From: Strongylocentrotus droebachiensis
Lineage: Eukaryota > Echinodermata > Echinoidea > Camarodonta > Strongylocentrotidae
DNA length: 64,000 nt
Assembly (NCBI GenBank): GCA_035222895.1
Contig: JAVYIG010002109.1
Location: forward strand, 62,001-126,000
Reading direction: 5' to 3'
Position numbers and translations under genes: made by a program. The notes under the pieces were generated by a model. It made no database searches, was not told the origin of the DNA, and worked only from the letters and a program-made list of their open reading frames with translations. This document shows, piece by piece, positions 25,668 to 36,070 of the stretch (its first letter is position 1; each line of letters starts with the position of its first letter).

Positions 25668-25886
25668 TACTACTATTACTACTACTACTACTTCTACTAG
25701 TACTACTATTCATATTATTGTTATTATTATTATTGTTATTATGATCGTTGTTGTCATCATTGTCATTACTATTGCTATTTTAAAAATAACTATTATCATT
25801 ATTGTCATAATCAGCATCGTCAGTATATTCATCAATTTCAGTAGTAGTAGTAGTAGTAGTATAGTAGTAGTAGTAGTGGTGCCAGG
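25668..25886. repeat. Trinucleotide microsatellites (TAC)n, (ATT)n, (TAG)n
   Basis: This is consecutive low-complexity trinucleotide sequence on the plus strand with no gene. It forms the left flank of the foldback element that begins at 25,887. Confidence 0.8.
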
Positions 25887-25965
25887 AAAAAATGTCAGAG
25901 GTAAAAATGTCAGAGGTAAAAATGTCAGAGGTAAAGATGTCAGAGGTAAAAATGTCAAAGGATAT
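25887..25965 (+). repeat. 15-bp tandem repeat, left outer arm
   Basis: About five tandem copies of GTCAGAGGTAAAAAT with single-base variants. The same repeat, inverted and longer, ends the right arm at 37,506-37,703. Confidence 0.9.
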
Positions 25966-26854
25966 ATTGAATAAGGCAGACTAATGGGACATGCATGGTT
26001 GCTACTCCGAGTTTCACGCCTTGCAAGCGATCATCAGATAACTGATAGCATTCTTCAAAGTACATGATTCCTCTACAACCTTGGTACAAATACGCTCAAA
26101 ATAAGAATTAACTAATACAATACAATACAATAAGCCTAATACAATACCTGAATCTTATATATTAATACCACTAATCGCCGCGGGGGGTCCAAAACGGTTC
26201 CTCAAAAACGTCTTTCCCCGACCGCGCCCGCCTCCGGCACAATTATACGAGGCCTGTCTCCCGTAACCCGCGTGCCACGTCGACCCCGCGATCGACGTCC
26301 ATGTCGTTAAACGCGTTTTCGGGGTTCCGGGGAGGACGGGCGGACGAAAGCACGGCGGGCGTGGTGGATTGCAAGAAGGCGACGAACCCGTGAGAGCGAG
26401 TTGGCAAGGCGTGCACCCGCCCTCTGTCTAATTATCAAAGAGAGACAAAGAGAGACACGATAAACGAGAATCCACTCGCGTCAACGGGTGTAGCAAATCT
26501 TATTGCAACGGGTGCGTCGTTCCTCGAGTAAGGCATCTTACAATAGGATATTCTTTGTAGACCAGGCGCCCATATAGTGTACGTGTATTACACGCTCAGG
26601 TCACACACATGCACACAGATAGTACAGTAGATTCGAGTCGAGGCGATTGCTACAACTGGCGCAAACCATGGACCTATTTTCGCGTAAAAATCTTTACTCT
26701 GAAAATAATTATACAAATTCTGTGATCTATGACAACATAATCATAGTCCAAGCTTCTGTTTTATTGGTCTTTTCATGAAAACTACATCGAAATCACAACA
26801 ATAATAGCGCAAATAGATCTGTGACGGTACGCCTTGAGTCCACACGTACATGTA

Positions 26855-28266
26855 TGTAGGAAATTGGATTTATACGTGTTTTTCTTATGCAAATGACTTT
26901 GTATAATTTGCATAAAACTGCCGTTTAAAAATACGGTGAATGAAATGTAGTTCCTCGATTTATAAGTTTGTTTTGGTATCTTGAGGAAGAATTGTTATAT
27001 TGTGAGTTTATGTAAAAAAGGAATAAGATTGCATATAATGTGTAATAACTAATTTTTACTTCATTCAAAAGGTGTTTGTACAAGAATAGCAAAAAGAGGA
27101 AGGATATTTTGTTTATAGAATTGTGATAGGTCTTTATATGTGGGCGCGGGAATCTGCCTGACATAGCAGATACGTAGGCACACATTGCATCTTGTCATGG
27201 GCGAAGGAGGTTGTGCGTGTATCGGGCTGTCTATTAGTGTGCAACGCCCTTGTTACGTTTTACACCTATGAAAGAAGTAAGTTGTTTTCTTTAAATGTCA
27301 GTTTGATAGTAAAGATTGTAAGCTTTGATACATGTCTATGAAATGTTTTTATGTCCTTCAGGAGAGGAAAATAAGGATTATTTTGGAAGGAGAATGTATT
27401 TGATTTTGTACTTGACAACTTTCGTTAGTCAGAATAGTATGTCTTCATAGGGATATGGTATCCAGTTAATCAAATTACATTGATCGTTTAAATAAATGTT
27501 ATTACATTTATTCTATATGATGTTTAGATAAATTGTCTTTTAAATGGTTAGTGGTTAACGCCTACCTGTATTTAGTGCGTGAATTATTGATTGTAATGAT
27601 TTCGCCGTTGAGGGCGTATGATGTTAATATTGTGATAAAGATGGCGGCGCCCATGGAATCTTTGTATGATAATTTAATTGATGAGTTACTTTATGTTATG
27701 TGTTATTAGTATACTATAAGGATGTTTTAACGATTTGTTATAGATGACATGCTAGCGAGGTTTGCTGGGAGCTGTATTAGTGTGGTCTAGCTGGGACTGT
27801 GTTGTCTTTTGGGAGCCGGGAGCTGCTCCGGCTTGTATCTCAGAGACCTTGGGTAGGATATGATTTAATATATATACATTGTTTAATTGGTGTAATGTTG
27901 TTTATTGATGCATTTTGAATATGTACTTTCATATAATATGTGCTAATTAAAGACAATGATATTGTCTTTATTATTATATTATCATTGATGCATGATGTCA
28001 CAGTTTATGTAATACAGTGTAAACCAACAGTGTGATAATTTACTGTCTGTTTACCTCGCCCACATTGTTGTATACTATGTATCAGATATATGTTGATAAG
28101 CATCTATACTTGTCTTGTATTTATGTTTGGCACATCTGATTGATTTGCAGGGTTTTCTTCATGCTGATTATGTTACTGATGATCAACAAATAAATGGGCT
28201 CATCACCCAACCTACCATCAAGCTGCTCTCAAGATTCTTTATTGCTGCCTTATCCGTATTACGACA
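26855..28266 (+). repeat. 5' LTR, 1,412 bp
   Basis: Begins TGTAGGAAATTGG and ends CCGTATTACGACA. It equals the 3' LTR in length. I noticed two differences: A at 27163 against G at 34500, and A at 27268 against T at 34605. The 72-86-codon open frames inside are not genes. As the 5' LTR it should carry the element promoter, but I could not place a TATA box with confidence. Confidence 0.95.
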
Positions 28267-28268
28267 AA

Positions 28269-28286
28269 TGGCGACGAGGATGGGAT
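28269..28286 (+). promoter_or_regulatory. Primer-binding site complementary to tRNA-Ser(GCT)
   Basis: TGGCGACGAGGATGGGAT begins 2 nt after the LTR. It is the reverse complement of the 3' end (including CCA) of animal tRNA-Ser(GCT) as I recall it, over all 18 bases. It would prime minus-strand cDNA synthesis. Confidence 0.85.
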
Positions 28287-28561
28287 ACGGATGTTTGTGG
28301 ATCATCGCAGGTTATCGCAGATGCTACGACTGAGTTCATCAGCTGAAGGAGGAAAACCCCTTGGTCAAGAAAGACACTTGGAGTGTCACAGGACTTTAAC
28401 GAGTCAAAGTTTTTTTTTGCATGCAATATTAACTTGTTGCAGTTCCAAGTATTGGTGTAAGTTTAGTTGTAAACACAGTCATTATTGCCAATAAACATAA
28501 TTATTGCCAATTGTTTACTTACTTGTACTTGCAGTTTTAGTTTCATTTAGCCCTTGTAACG

Positions 28562-29707
28562 ATGGCTGAAGATACGAGTATGGCAGAGATGCTGCAGGCG
28601 TTGACAGGTGTCATGCAAGGACTAGCTCTACGACAGACAACTCCTGCACCAAAGATTAAACTTCAAAAGTTTAAAGGTCCACCAAGAGCCCCAGGTGAAC
28701 CTTCATTAAAGGAATGGCTGGATGATTTTGCTGTTTATGCCAAGAGGTACAAGCTTGAAGGGAAAGACAAGGCTCAAGCATTGATCGATCATCTTGTCGG
28801 TGTCGTGAAGGAAGAGGTTCTGTGTAGGGATCTGTCAGTAAGAGAGGACTTTGATCAGCTAGTAGATGTGCTAAATTCACTGTTTGGAACTGCAGAATCA
28901 GTTCAGCCACTGAGTGCTGAATTTCACACGAGAACCCAGAGAGAAGGTGAAGGTCTTGCTGATTATAGTCGTGTATTGATGAGACTGTATTCACGCATGG
29001 AAAAGGCAGCCTCCTCTACAGATGAGAGGAGGGCCCTTGAGCTTCTTCGCGACAGTTCTCTAAAGGAAAACTTTGTACGGGGAGTGAGAGACACCGGGAT
29101 AAAGAGAGAACTGCGACGAATAGAGATGGCCTCTAAAGGAAAAAAGTTCCTGGAAATGAGTGAGGAAGTGTTGGATCTTTTCAGGGATCAGGAGCCTTCA
29201 ACAAAAGTGAAAGTCCAGGAAGCACTGGTGGCAACCCCCTCAACTACAGAGAGAAATGAAGTCAGAGAACTGAAGGACGACCTATCTTCTTTAACGAGAC
29301 AAGTGAGTGAATTAGTAGAGGCTGTAAAGAATTTACAAAGGAACAGTGGTGGACAGAAGGAATACAGTGGTGGACAGAAGGAATGGCAAGGAAGAAAGCT
29401 CATTTGCTACAACTGTGGTGAGAAGGGCCATCACAGGAATGATTGTTCATCTAGCAGAAGGTGCTTTTCTTGCAAGATGCCTGGGCATCTTAAGAAGGAC
29501 TGTCCCTTAAACAAGAGTACAGAGAACACCCGAAAGAACTCTCAAGCAAACATCAGTTTGATCCAAGGTCAGAAGGAGGGGTCAGTAGATCCATTGATAA
29601 AGAGACTTGTATCACGAAGTCCAAAGTCGGTGGTGACCATAGGACATAGGATGTGTACTAGATTCAGGAGCGGAAACGTCCATAATACCCGCTTCTGTAT
29701 ACCATGA
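28562..29707 (+). CDS. gag: Gag polyprotein of the Ty3/gypsy element
   Basis: 381 codons from the ATG at 28562. Residues about 40-210 resemble a retrotransposon capsid domain (WLDDFAVYAKRY ... LADYSRVLMRLYSRM). Residues about 281-315 hold two CCHC zinc knuckles, CYNCGEKGHHRNDC and CFSCKMPGHLKKDC, for genomic RNA binding. Before them is a short in-frame duplication (SGGQKE twice). The frame runs past the zinc knuckles and overlaps the start of the pol frame, where the gag-frame reading (about the last 25 residues) no longer looks family-like. This fits a shift into the pol frame between 29,643 and 29,704. Confidence 0.92.
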   Translation: MAEDTSMAEMLQALTGVMQGLALRQTTPAPKIKLQKFKGPPRAPGEPSLKEWLDDFAVYAKRYKLEGKDKAQALIDHLVGVVKEEVLCRDLSVREDFDQLVDVLNSLFGTAESVQPLSAEFHTRTQREGEGLADYSRVLMRLYSRMEKAASSTDERRALELLRDSSLKENFVRGVRDTGIKRELRRIEMASKGKKFLEMSEEVLDLFRDQEPSTKVKVQEALVATPSTTERNEVRELKDDLSSLTRQVSELVEAVKNLQRNSGGQKEYSGGQKEWQGRKLICYNCGEKGHHRNDCSSSRRCFSCKMPGHLKKDCPLNKSTENTRKNSQANISLIQGQKEGSVDPLIKRLVSRSPKSVVTIGHRMCTRFRSGNVHNTRFCIP

Positions 29708-32700
29708 ACAGCTGAAGGTACATCTGGGGGAGCTGCACTCCATGTCTGGACTATTTCTAGATATCGTGGGAATTGGTGGGATAGATATCCCAATTGAGGG
29801 CTACATCGAAGTCCCAATACACCTGGAAGGACATTCCCTCCTTGGAAGTTTTATGATTGCAGCGGACAGGGCATGCCACAATGCTACGGCTACTACACCG
29901 GAGTATCCTGTCCTGATAGGGTGTAATATCTTTGACACTATCGGTCCGTCAGGGTTAATTGATGTTCTGAAGTCTGCGAAGCAGAAAGTGAATGAGAGAA
30001 CAGCGGCCTCCTGCTCACCTATCCCTGTACAGACTGGGCGTGTTGAAGTTCTCCAACCCTTTAGCATAAGAAGGGTAAGGTGTCAAATAGAGACGGGTGG
30101 TCATCCAATTGGAGAGATTTTGGTGAGAGATGCGACACGCCCAGTCTACGCAATCAATGCAATAGAAGGGTGCCAAGAACCTGATGGGAAATTAGTGGAA
30201 GTGCTGCTGGCTAACAGATCGGAGAACATTATTCATTTACCATCTCACACTCAGGTAGCAGAAGCAGTAATGGTCCAAAGAAGGAAAGAGGTTTGTCTTG
30301 ACCTTGAGGAGGACAAGATATTGGTTTCTGTTCGTGATGTGGTTGCAGAAGAAGCAGAAGATGACAAGGTATCTGAAAGTGTAATGTCGGATATTGACAT
30401 TAAGGAAACAGATGACGGTCTTCCGAATCTTCCTACTGGAGTCAAGTTGGACGGACTTTCCAGTGAAGCTAAGATGTTGGTGACACAGTTGCTCGACAAG
30501 CATGCTACAGTGTTTTCATCAGGAAGCTTTGATTTAGGGGAATGCAGTGTTGTGCCTCACGTGATACAGATGACTGAAGGACCTGCGATTAGGCTCCCTT
30601 ACAGGCGCATATGCCCAACGTTGGTCAATGATGTCAAGAAGATGCTCCAGGAGATGTTGGATCAAGGGATAATCCGCCCATCAAAGAGTCCGTATGCAAG
30701 CCCCATTGTTCTTGTGAAGAAGAAGGATGGATCACTCAGATTATGCATTGATTACAGGAAAGTTAATGAACGCACTGTAAGAGATTCGTTTCCATTACCT
30801 AGGATAGAGGAAACTTTGGATGCACTGACAGATGCCAAGTATTTCTCCACAATGGATCTAGCACATGGCTACTTCCAAGTAGTGATGGACCCTGCATCAG
30901 TGGACAAGACGGCTTTCCGGGTTCCTTGGGGACTTTTCGAGTTTACCAGGATGCCCCAAGGACTATGTAATAGTCCAGGTACATTTCAGAGAACGATGGA
31001 GTATATACTGGGAGATCTTAATCTTAGCCAAGTTATATTGTATCTGGATGATATTTTGGTGTTCTCTTCTACTCTTGAGCAGCACTTGGAGAGGTTGGAC
31101 TTGGTCTTAACACGACTTGAAGAGAACGGACTCAAGGTGAAAGGCAAGAAGTGTGAATTCTTCCGCCAAGAAGTCAAGTACCTTGGACATGTAGTAACAA
31201 GTGAAGGAGTCAGGGTAGATCCTGAAAAGGTGAATAAAGTTCAGGAGTGGCCACGACCCAAGAATGGCAAGGAAGTTAGCTCGTTCTTAGGATTAGCATC
31301 CTATTATCGTCGCTTCATGGAAGGATTCTCTCACATGGCTGGTCCTCTGCAAAAGGTTGCTCTGAAAGGGAAAAGCAGCAAGACAGACTTCGAGTGGGGA
31401 CAAGAACAAGAAGATGCATTTGTAAGTTTGAAGTCGCGACTTACTAGTGCCCCAGTGCTTACCTACCCCAAGTTTGACAAGGACTTCATCGTGGAGACGG
31501 ATGCTTCCCTGAAAGGCTTAGGGGCATGCTTACTTCAGAAAGGAGATGATGGTCGACCCCATCCTATCGCATACGCAAGCAGGAGTTTGCGAGGGGCAGA
31601 GAAGAACTATGCAGACTTGAGCAGTTTCAAACTTGAACTACTTGCCCTTAAATGGGCTGTGACAGAAAAGTTTGCACCCTATCTCATGGGAGCTCACTGT
31701 ACTGTGTTGACAGATAACAACCCTTTGGCGCATTTAAACTCAGCGAAGTTAGGAGCCACTGAGTCCAGATGGGTCGCACAACTGGCACCCTTTGATATAG
31801 AGGTGAAGTACAGGTCGGGTAAGAGTAACCGATGCGCTGATGCTCTTAGTAGGAGACCAGAAGACATGTCGAGTGCAGAAGTCGCATCAGTGCTAAGTGA
31901 GGTGACATGTTCTACGGAGCTACCCAAGAATGATCAATCTTCTTTGAGAGGACGTCAGAAGATTGAGGTGAGAAGGGTTAGTGAAGAGCACAGTGTCAAT
32001 GTATTGCCCTCTTACAGCTATGCTGAGCTTGCGGATCTCCAAGAGAAAGATGAAGTTCTTCAAGAGGTCTCGCGTTTGTGGAAGAAGGGATGGACGCCTG
32101 GTCAGGACTTCGATACCTCGATGCCGTGTTTATCTGGATGGCTGAAACAGTGGTCACGATATCGAGAGTATCGAGGGGTTTTGTATAGGGAGGTGGATGA
32201 TGCCATTCTTGGCAAGGTACGACAGCTGTTAGTACCCCAAGTGTTGAGAGAAACCATGCTGAATTTGACTCATGACAGATGGGGCCACCAAGGAGTGGAC
32301 AGAACAATGAACCTACTGAGAGACAGATGCTATTGGCCAGGAATGAGTGGGGAAGTAAGACTTTACATCAAGAAGTGTTATAGATGTACTATGTCAAAGG
32401 TACCTACGCCAGCTATCTGCCCTCCCCAAAGGCATCTACTTGCATTTCGGCCCCAGGAGATAGTAGCTGTTGACTTTCTGAAGCTGGATAAGGGCAGAGG
32501 TGGTTACGAGGATGTGTTAGTAATCACGGATGTATTTAGCAAGTATTGCCAAGCAGTGCCCTGCAGGGATCAGACAGCGTTGACAGTGGCCAAGACTTTG
32601 CGTGATTCCTGGTTTACACATTATGGAATTCCAGGAAGAATCCATTCCGACCAAGGAAGGTCTTTCGAGAATGCGATTATTCTGGAACTTTGCAAGTTGT

Positions 32701-33569
32701 ATGGTATGAAGAAATCACGTACTACAGCGTACCACCCTGCTGGTAATGGTCAGTGCGAGCGTTTTAACAAGACGTTGTGTGGGCTGATTCGGTCTCTAGA
32801 ACCAGGGGAACGACGTCGATGGCCAGAACTTTTGCAGCATATTGTCTACATCTACAATACCACCCCTCACAAGGTAACCAGGGTCTCACCTTACTTTTTG
32901 ATGTTTGCTAGGAAGCCGACCCTACCCATTGATCAACTTTTGAACCATGTGTCCAATGAATGGGAACAAGACTATATCCAGACACAAGCAGACTTGATCG
33001 ACAGGGCCTACCAGATTGTTTCAGATAGACTGAGTGAAGCAGCTGATAAGGCAGCAAGAGCGCAAGATGATCACGTCACTAATCCTGCATTGGAAGTTGG
33101 TGATAGAGTGCTCCTGGAGAGAAATGCTTTCACTGAGAGACACAAGCTAGAAGACAAATTCTATGAGATACCTTACGTTATTGTCGAGAAGAATGATGAG
33201 AATGATCTCTTCAAGATACGACCTACCATGGGAGGAGTACCTAAATGGGTGAATCGTAGAAGGTTGATTTTGGATCCTCGAGCAGAAGTAAATGAACTAG
33301 ATGAAGTACTACCAGATGATGGCAGAGACGATATTGACAACGATCATGAGAACGATGTCGAAGAAAGTGACTCAAGTAGTGATGAAGATGATGACAGTAG
33401 TGATGAGGATGATCAGAATGACTTTCAATGGATATACGATGGTCAAACTGAAATAGAAGATTCACAAGTAACTGTCAATCAGGAAATACCTAATCCAAGG
33501 CGATCAAGTAGATCATCAAAGGGAACGCACAGTAATCCTCATCAACTACCCAGATCGTCAATAAGGTAG
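29643..33569 (+). CDS. pol: Pol polyprotein: protease, reverse transcriptase, RNase H, integrase
   Basis: The frame is open from just after a stop at 29640-29642; the first ATG is at 29742 (1,275 codons), but the protease active site DSGAE lies upstream at about 29661. Translation therefore probably enters by +1 frameshift from gag. Counting from that ATG: RT with YLDD at 434-437, RNase H starting near DASLKGLG (587), integrase zinc site H844/C879/C882, and a DD35E triad D911, D970 (HSDQG) and E1006. A GPY/F-like segment follows, then an Asp/Glu/Ser-rich tail of about 100 residues. All catalytic residues are present, so the enzyme looks competent. Confidence 0.93.
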   Translation, partial: DIGCVLDSGAETSIIPASVYHEQLKVHLGELHSMSGLFLDIVGIGGIDIPIEGYIEVPIHLEGHSLLGSFMIAADRACHNATATTPEYPVLIGCNIFDTIGPSGLIDVLKSAKQKVNERTAASCSPIPVQTGRVEVLQPFSIRRVRCQIETGGHPIGEILVRDATRPVYAINAIEGCQEPDGKLVEVLLANRSENIIHLPSHTQVAEAVMVQRRKEVCLDLEEDKILVSVRDVVAEEAEDDKVSESVMSDIDIKETDDGLPNLPTGVKLDGLSSEAKMLVTQLLDKHATVFSSGSFDLGECSVVPHVIQMTEGPAIRLPYRRICPTLVNDVKKMLQEMLDQGIIRPSKSPYASPIVLVKKKDGSLRLCIDYRKVNERTVRDSFPLPRIEETLDALTDAKYFSTMDLAHGYFQVVMDPASVDKTAFRVPWGLFEFTRMPQGLCNSPGTFQRTMEYILGDLNLSQVILYLDDILVFSSTLEQHLERLDLVLTRLEENGLKVKGKKCEFFRQEVKYLGHVVTSEGVRVDPEKVNKVQEWPRPKNGKEVSSFLGLASYYRRFMEGFSHMAGPLQKVALKGKSSKTDFEWGQEQEDAFVSLKSRLTSAPVLTYPKFDKDFIVETDASLKGLGACLLQKGDDGRPHPIAYASRSLRGAEKNYADLSSFKLELLALKWAVTEKFAPYLMGAHCTVLTDNNPLAHLNSAKLGATESRWVAQLAPFDIEVKYRSGKSNRCADALSRRPEDMSSAEVASVLSEVTCSTELPKNDQSSLRGRQKIEVRRVSEEHSVNVLPSYSYAELADLQEKDEVLQEVSRLWKKGWTPGQDFDTSMPCLSGWLKQWSRYREYRGVLYREVDDAILGKVRQLLVPQVLRETMLNLTHDRWGHQGVDRTMNLLRDRCYWPGMSGEVRLYIKKCYRCTMSKVPTPAICPPQRHLLAFRPQEIVAVDFLKLDKGRGGYEDVLVITDVFSKYCQAVPCRDQTALTVAKTLRDSWFTHYGIPGRIHSDQGRSFENAIILELCKLYGMKKSRTTAYHPAGNGQCERFNKTLCGLIRSLEPGERRRWPELLQHIVYIYNTTPHKVTRVSPYFLMFARKPTLPIDQLLNHVSNEWEQDYIQTQADLIDRAYQIVSDRLSEAADKAARAQDDHVTNPALEVGDRVLLERNAFTERHKLEDKFYEIPYVIVEKNDENDLFKIRPTMGGVPKWVNRRRLILDPRAEVNELDEVLPDDGRDDIDNDHENDVEESDSSSDEDDDSSDEDDQNDFQWIYDGQTEIEDSQVTVNQEIPNPRRSSRSSKGTHSNPHQLPRSSIR

Positions 33570-34191
33570 CGCATTGTTGTGAGTTGGAAGTGTGTATCCT
33601 GAAACAAGCGGGGAAGAGCTTGGACCTGTTTATATATATTCTACCCTTTCCTATCCTTTTTTCCTATGAACAAAATAGGGCATTTTCCTTTATGACAGGT
33701 TTGATTCGTATTTGCTGAAATGTTTGTGTTCAAATTCAATACCTTATGTATTTTGTGTAGTTGATGAATATGGAGTTTAGCTTCGAGTATTGAAACAACG
33801 AATGTCAACTTTCGGGTATATATATGTGAGAAGAAGAGAAGAAAATTACTGTTTTAATGATACTTTGCATATGTATGCTTATTCTATTGGCATTTAAATT
33901 TGTATGTGTAAATGCATAAAAAAGAATATCGTTTTATCAGATGTTTGCATACAGGTATTAATGTTGGATTACAGATTATTTCCAGGTCATCTGAGTGCAA
34001 CAAATTGTATTAAGAGTGTTTTGGAATGTAAACTACATGTATATAAACAAAACTGGTATGTGTATAACATATGGAAAACAATTTATAATAATGTATATCA
34101 TATACAAGTATATTTGTAAACAGATGAATTTGAAATTTACCTGTAATTCATTTTATTCTTTTGTGGGCAAAAGATTCCCAAGCGGGGAAAA
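33570..34191 (+). other. 3' untranslated part of the retrotransposon, ending in the polypurine tract
   Basis: No env-like frame is present; the open frames here are short and biased. AAGCGGGGAAAA (34180-34191) abuts the 3' LTR and is the expected polypurine tract that primes plus-strand DNA. A similar AAGCGGGGAAGAG at about 33,606 could be a second, upstream polypurine tract. Confidence 0.8.
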
Positions 34192-35603
34192 TGTAGGAAA
34201 TTGGATTTATACGTGTTTTTCTTATGCAAATGACTTTGTATAATTTGCATAAAACTGCCGTTTAAAAATACGGTGAATGAAATGTAGTTCCTCGATTTAT
34301 AAGTTTGTTTTGGTATCTTGAGGAAGAATTGTTATATTGTGAGTTTATGTAAAAAAGGAATAAGATTGCATATAATGTGTAATAACTAATTTTTACTTCA
34401 TTCAAAAGGTGTTTGTACAAGAATAGCAAAAAGAGGAAGGATATTTTGTTTATAGAATTGTGATAGGTCTTTATATGTGGGCGCGGGAATCTGCCTGACG
34501 TAGCAGATACGTAGGCACACATTGCATCTTGTCATGGGCGAAGGAGGTTGTGCGTGTATCGGGCTGTCTATTAGTGTGCAACGCCCTTGTTACGTTTTAC
34601 ACCTTTGAAAGAAGTAAGTTGTTTTCTTTAAATGTCAGTTTGATAGTAAAGATTGTAAGCTTTGATACATGTCTATGAAATGTTTTTATGTCCTTCAGGA
34701 GAGGAAAATAAGGATTATTTTGGAAGGAGAATGTATTTGATTTTGTACTTGACAACTTTCGTTAGTCAGAATAGTATGTCTTCATAGGGATATGGTATCC
34801 AGTTAATCAAATTACATTGATCGTTTAAATAAATGTTATTACATTTATTCTATATGATGTTTAGATAAATTGTCTTTTAAATGGTTAGTGGTTAACGCCT
34901 ACCTGTATTTAGTGCGTGAATTATTGATTGTAATGATTTCGCCGTTGAGGGCGTATGATGTTAATATTGTGATAAAGATGGCGGCGCCCATGGAATCTTT
35001 GTATGATAATTTAATTGATGAGTTACTTTATGTTATGTGTTATTAGTATACTATAAGGATGTTTTAACGATTTGTTATAGATGACATGCTAGCGAGGTTT
35101 GCTGGGAGCTGTATTAGTGTGGTCTAGCTGGGACTGTGTTGTCTTTTGGGAGCCGGGAGCTGCTCCGGCTTGTATCTCAGAGACCTTGGGTAGGATATGA
35201 TTTAATATATATACATTGTTTAATTGGTGTAATGTTGTTTATTGATGCATTTTGAATATGTACTTTCATATAATATGTGCTAATTAAAGACAATGATATT
35301 GTCTTTATTATTATATTATCATTGATGCATGATGTCACAGTTTATGTAATACAGTGTAAACCAACAGTGTGATAATTTACTGTCTGTTTACCTCGCCCAC
35401 ATTGTTGTATACTATGTATCAGATATATGTTGATAAGCATCTATACTTGTCTTGTATTTATGTTTGGCACATCTGATTGATTTGCAGGGTTTTCTTCATG
35501 CTGATTATGTTACTGATGATCAACAAATAAATGGGCTCATCACCCAACCTACCATCAAGCTGCTCTCAAGATTCTTTATTGCTGCCTTATCCGTATTACG
35601 ACA
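34192..35603 (+). repeat. 3' LTR, 1,412 bp
   Basis: Near-identical partner of 26855-28266, with two substitutions noticed and no indels. It starts after the polypurine tract and ends ...TTACGACA, followed by the TGTA duplication. Confidence 0.95.
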
Positions 35604-36011
35604 TGTACACACGTGTGGTGTATTGCCACTGCACTGCAGCTGAGCGCTGCTGTCGATCGCTGTCGGAGCTGAGTGTGTGAGCATGGAGTAGCGGTGACCG
35701 GAGTAGCTAGGCCTGTACACATGGTACATGGTGTGAGGACAGTAAACAACACTCTGAAATTGCTATTATTGCCCCGATTTCAATATAGTTTCGTGAATAG
35801 AGGTATGAAACCTGAGCTTAGATTGTGATTATTCTAGCCATGCATAGTTGTATACTGAATTTCGATAATCATTTTTCAAAGTAACGTTTTCACAACAAAA
35901 TCGGACGGTCGTCATGGTCGTTTAAAAACATGATAATACTTTTACTATGAAACAGTTCTTGCATAAAATCAATGCATTAAAACGTTTTTCAAAGTATGGG
36001 GGGGGGGGGTC

Positions 36012-36070
36012 AGGTAGCTCAAAGCGAGTTGAGTGCAGGCTTGGTGTCCACGGGTTCAAAGGGCTGAACC
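36012..36070 (+). repeat. tRNA-like (Pol III promoter-like) segment inside the Helitron
   Basis: GGTAGCTCAAAGCGAGTTGAG resembles an A box and CGGGTTCAAA a B box, with about 35 nt between. The same segment is conserved in the other Helitron copy (about 59,178-59,240, inverted). It may be a captured tRNA-derived SINE head; a full cloverleaf is not evident. Confidence 0.45.

Larger units (their letters stand above)
26855..35603 (+). mobile_element. Ty3/gypsy LTR retrotransposon, near intact, 8.75 kb
   Basis: Order: LTR, primer-binding site, gag, pol (protease-RT-RNase H-integrase), polypurine tract, LTR. The LTRs begin TG and end CA. TGTA flanks both sides (26851-26854 and 35604-35607), a likely 4-bp target duplication. 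It sits inside the Helitron above, and the unoccupied Helitron copy near 59,650 gives the approximate empty site. RT before integrase places it in Ty3/gypsy rather than Ty1/copia. No envelope-like frame follows pol. Near-identical LTRs and long open frames imply recent insertion. Confidence 0.95.

Noticed and set aside
25887..25965. Possible CRISPR-like array of short repeats
   Set aside because: 15-bp units are directly adjacent with no spacers, and the context is clearly eukaryotic.
33241..33465. Minus-strand open frame over the 3' end of pol
   Set aside because: Shadow of the Asp/Glu/Ser-rich C-terminal tail of pol on the opposite strand.
33904..34243. Possible third retrotransposon gene (envelope-like) after pol
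   Set aside because: Short overlapping frames with no signal peptide, cysteine pattern or transmembrane anchor that I could see; treated as 3' untranslated sequence.
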